Positions 40,093-42,358 of a DNA stretch of 42,358 bases are shown one piece after another. The first letter of the stretch is position 1, and the number at the start of each line of letters is the position of its first letter. The position numbers and the translations under genes were made by a program. Source of the DNA: Flavobacteriaceae bacterium (GTDB taxonomy: Bacteria > Bacteroidota > Bacteroidia > Flavobacteriales > Flavobacteriaceae); NCBI GenBank assembly GCA_002698745.1, contig PAAD01000001.1:1-42358 (forward strand). Reading direction: 5' to 3'. The notes under the pieces were generated by a model. That model made no database searches, was not told the origin of the DNA, and saw nothing but the letters and a program-made list of their open reading frames with translations.

Positions 40093-42222
40093 TTATTCCT
40101 TGATTAGTTTAAGTGTCTTAACTACTGATTCTTCATTGGCAATTACCTTAATAATATAAATTGATTTTGGAAGTTGTGAAACATCAATAACACTCTCACT
40201 CGATTCCATAATTAGTTTTCCCTTGAGATCATAAATTTTCGCATTTGTAAATTCTCCATCTATTTTTAAAATAGAATTCACAGGATTTGGATAAATAGTT
40301 ATCTCATCATTTATTATTTTATTAAGTGATAGCGTATTGTAGTTACCTACTTTAAAATCATCCATATAAAAAATATATTGATCAAGTGTTGTTGAGTGAA
40401 ATCCAATTCTGATATTTTGACCTTCATATTCACTTAAATCAAATTTATAGTTTAAATACTCTTCAGGTGGTGTAATATTTTCCTGTAAGGTACCCAGGAT
40501 AATTTGGTAATTTTCATCAATTACGTATAAATCAATATCTTCCATCCATGTCATGCTTTCATTTTTAGCATTGAATGATATTCCATCTGTTATTCCGTCT
40601 TTTACTTCAATAATTGGTGAAATTAAGTAATCGTCATGAGCTGTTGTGGCGTTATATAAAATATGCCATGCTCCTTCAATTGTTTCTCCACTTGTAAGGT
40701 TAGTTCGAAGTCTCCATGAACTCTGATCTCCTCCATTTAAAACAATCCAATCACCAATTTTTGAAATATCTTCAAAATCATCAAAATATTCTCTCACAAT
40801 TTTAGAGTTTATAACTTTTTCCTCTATTCGCTTTATATCATTGTCATAGTTAGAAGAAACCAGCAAATTATGTTTCATACCTTGGTCTATATAATCAAGA
40901 TTAATCTGATTTGCTGTAGTTGTTGATCCTCCATTAATAAAACTACCTTGTGCACTGTAAAGATAAATTGTATTAGATTTCACATCTCCATAATTTACCC
41001 ATGAAATTGTCCCTCCAGTTTGTTCCTGATTTTCAGAAAATGAAACATCAGGTTTTAAAAAATCTGAAGATGAGTTTAATGCTGTTGAGTTTATATATGA
41101 TGTTCTATTCAATAATAATGCTGAATTAGCAAGCTTTTGTTGGCCAAATGTAAACTCATTTCTACAAGATCCATAATTCATTATATTTTTAACAATATCT
41201 TGTTCTGTACCTGTACCCGTTTTTGTGGGTGACATTACTTTATTAAAAGTTGGATCGCAAAAATTAATTTCAGTACTATTACAAGGTACTTGAGCTCCAG
41301 CGGTGCTTCTAGTATGTTTGGCTGTATCTTCAATTCCATCATCTCCACACCCATATACTTGAATACCATCTTCAATTCTTAAGTCGCCATTAAATGTATG
41401 CGGCAGACTAAATCCGTGACCCAACTCATGTTCAAGTGTTGTGTAATAATACGGGTTTCCAAAAAGACAACTAATTATTACTACACCATCATTTATAGTT
41501 CCGTGTGAAGTAGAGTATGTTGCATAACCAAAAGTACCACCGGTATCACAACTGCTACCGTTAATTGCATTTACAACATATATATTATAATATTTTTCTG
41601 GATCCCATGAAGCGTATTCTCTCATTGAATTAATTTCTGCATCATCATTATAATCCTCCAATCCACTTGAACCAATTCCATTATCGAGATAAGCCTGATT
41701 ATCACTTAAATCAATCCTATTAATTCCATTTGTTGTATTGCCATTCTCGTCAATTTCAGCTAATTTGAACTTTATATTCATACTGATCCCATCTCCCGGA
41801 TTAGGTATTTCAAAATCATTAGCCCACACCTTATTCATACCTTCAATTGCATCTCGAATTATACTTTCTTTCATATTAAACCCAGTACCGACAATACCAC
41901 CGTCGTGAAGAATGTGAACTACGACGGGAACTACATAATCTTGATCTAATTCCAAAATATTATTGGTTAATTCAAATTCGCTTGAGTTTAAGTCATTTGC
42001 TTTAAGTTTATTGGAGTTATCGACTTTCAAATAATAATTATCATTGAATGAATTTCGAGAATTAACTTTACTTATAAATTCAGAGTTCTTTATTTTGTCC
42101 TCAAATAATATTTTTTCTATTTTACTTTGAGGATTTATTATATCATTACCACATTCACTTAATATTGAACGTTGTGCAATAGTTGTTAGTGGTAAAATCA
42201 ATAAAATAAGTAAATATTTCAT
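40093..42222 (-). CDS. secreted M43-type (pappalysin-like) zinc metalloprotease with T9SS sorting domain
   Basis: 709 residues with a signal peptide (MKYLLILLILPLTTIAQ). A propeptide-like part is followed by the metzincin site HELGHGFSLPHTF (His265, Glu266, His269, His275: HExxHxxGxxH) and the Met-turn region IMNYGSCRNEFTFGQ. YVVPVVVHILHDGG near residue 95 is the usual start of the M43 domain. Around residue 480-620 lies a choice-of-anchor-J/MAM-like jelly roll (YFDDFEDISKIGDWIVLNGGDQSSW). The C-terminal ~70 residues are a T9SS type A sorting domain: IYPNPVNSILKIDGEF ... KIYDLKGKLIMES ... LPKSIYIIKVIANEESVVKTLKLIKE. PorU and PorV encoded in this window would process such cargo. It is AT-rich and downstream of a SusD tail. 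Confidence 0.94.
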   Translation of the reverse strand: MKYLLILLILPLTTIAQRSILSECGNDIINPQSKIEKILFEDKIKNSEFISKVNSRNSFNDNYYLKVDNSNKLKANDLNSSEFELTNNILELDQDYVVPVVVHILHDGGIVGTGFNMKESIIRDAIEGMNKVWANDFEIPNPGDGISMNIKFKLAEIDENGNTTNGINRIDLSDNQAYLDNGIGSSGLEDYNDDAEINSMREYASWDPEKYYNIYVVNAINGSSCDTGGTFGYATYSTSHGTINDGVVIISCLFGNPYYYTTLEHELGHGFSLPHTFNGDLRIEDGIQVYGCGDDGIEDTAKHTRSTAGAQVPCNSTEINFCDPTFNKVMSPTKTGTGTEQDIVKNIMNYGSCRNEFTFGQQKLANSALLLNRTSYINSTALNSSSDFLKPDVSFSENQEQTGGTISWVNYGDVKSNTIYLYSAQGSFINGGSTTTANQINLDYIDQGMKHNLLVSSNYDNDIKRIEEKVINSKIVREYFDDFEDISKIGDWIVLNGGDQSSWRLRTNLTSGETIEGAWHILYNATTAHDDYLISPIIEVKDGITDGISFNAKNESMTWMEDIDLYVIDENYQIILGTLQENITPPEEYLNYKFDLSEYEGQNIRIGFHSTTLDQYIFYMDDFKVGNYNTLSLNKIINDEITIYPNPVNSILKIDGEFTNAKIYDLKGKLIMESSESVIDVSQLPKSIYIIKVIANEESVVKTLKLIKE

Positions 42223-42264
42223 ATCTGCAATTTAGTAATAAACTTGCTATTATTTACAATAAAA

Positions 42265-42284
42265 AACCCCGCAAAAGCGGGGTT
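42265..42284 (-). terminator. intrinsic terminator of the susD-type gene
   Basis: A perfect 8-bp stem AACCCCGC/GCGGGGTT with a 4-base loop. On the minus strand the stem is followed by TTTT, giving a hairpin plus T-tract. It lies 20 bases after the minus-strand SusD stop at 42305 and ahead of the M43 gene, so it separates the two transcripts. Confidence 0.85.
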
Positions 42285-42304
42285 ATATTTATAGAATCAA
42301 AATA

Positions 42305-42358
42305 TTAGTTTTGACCTGAAATATTAGGGTTAAATAATATTTCATTTTCTGGGATTTC
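42305..42358 (-). CDS. SusD/RagB-type nutrient-binding lipoprotein, last 17 codons only
   Basis: Too short for the ORF track. On the minus strand, from the right edge the frame reads EIPENEILFNPNISGQN and then TAA (42307-42305). Bacteroidetes SusD/RagB proteins typically end in an 'IP..E...NPN..QN' segment, and this matches closely. An intrinsic terminator follows 20 bases later. The rest of the gene, and normally a susC-type TonB-dependent receptor, would lie beyond the right edge. The identification rests on 17 residues and needs the flanking sequence. Confidence 0.7.
   Translation of the reverse strand, partial: EIPENEILFNPNISGQN

Noticed and set aside
1-42358. CRISPR arrays, insertion sequences, prophage or integrase genes
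   Set aside because: No regularly spaced repeats, transposase, integrase or phage genes are visible; the only long direct repeat is the pdhC lipoyl pair.

Overview
The window reads as a stretch of conserved chromosome from a member of the Bacteroidota, almost certainly the family Flavobacteriaceae. The evidence is a gldJ-murF pair divergent from porU-porV (gliding and type IX secretion), a T9SS type A sorting domain on a secreted protease, a SusD-type protein tail at the right edge, Bacteroidetes-type promoter boxes (TAnnTTTG) just ahead of many starts, few Shine-Dalgarno-like sequences, and an AT-rich, tightly packed genome. I see no insertion sequence, prophage, integrase, CRISPR array or rRNA. 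No intergenic gap reaches 300 bases.

Layout, left to right. Bases 1-474 hold the 3' part of an ApbE flavin transferase. Bases 455-4062 (minus) form one operon: gpmI, a secreted single-cysteine thioredoxin-like protein, map and a methyltransferase. Bases 4180-5749 hold an M15 carboxypeptidase and two divergent GNAT acetyltransferases. Bases 5835-9589 (plus) hold a CarboxypepD_reg-like secreted protein, a DUF6702-like protein, an M1 aminopeptidase and a TatA/B-type subunit. Bases 9586-12691 hold an O-methyltransferase, a flavin reductase, tRNA-Val(GAC), yjbQ and an M20 amidohydrolase.

Bases 12686-20243 are the gliding/secretion core: murF and gldJ on minus, porU and porV on plus. Next, bases 20306-25241 form a dense plus-strand operon: pyruvate dehydrogenase E1 alpha and E2, an SDR, a SprT-like protein and a DUF389 membrane protein. 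Bases 25243-26735 (minus) are an MlaFE-type ABC pair. A purple-acid-phosphatase-like secreted enzyme (26812-28209), a KAS III-type enzyme and gcvP follow.

Bases 32394-39292 hold a degenerate UbiA-like membrane protein, purE-purK on minus, and a plus operon of adk, obg, a TPR protein, a DUF7033/polysaccharide-deacetylase-like protein and a YjjG-type nucleotidase. Bases 39289-40008 are rlmB. The right end (40093-42358, minus) holds a secreted M43 metalloprotease with a T9SS sorting domain, a good intrinsic terminator, and the last 17 codons of a SusD/RagB-type lipoprotein whose gene lies beyond the window.

Functionally the window joins central metabolism (GpmI, PDH, GcvP, PurEK, Adk), envelope building (MurF, M15, MlaFE) and the type IX route. 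PorU and PorV are part of the machinery that would export and attach cargo such as the M43 protease encoded here. Most of the content is ordinary core genome. The points most worth a second look are a GNAT gene whose family-like N-terminus has no standard start codon, yjbQ starting 6 nt after a tRNA, the apparent absence of cdd between porV and pdhA, the degenerate UbiA-like protein, the short-leader promoter pattern, and the SusD edge fragment.
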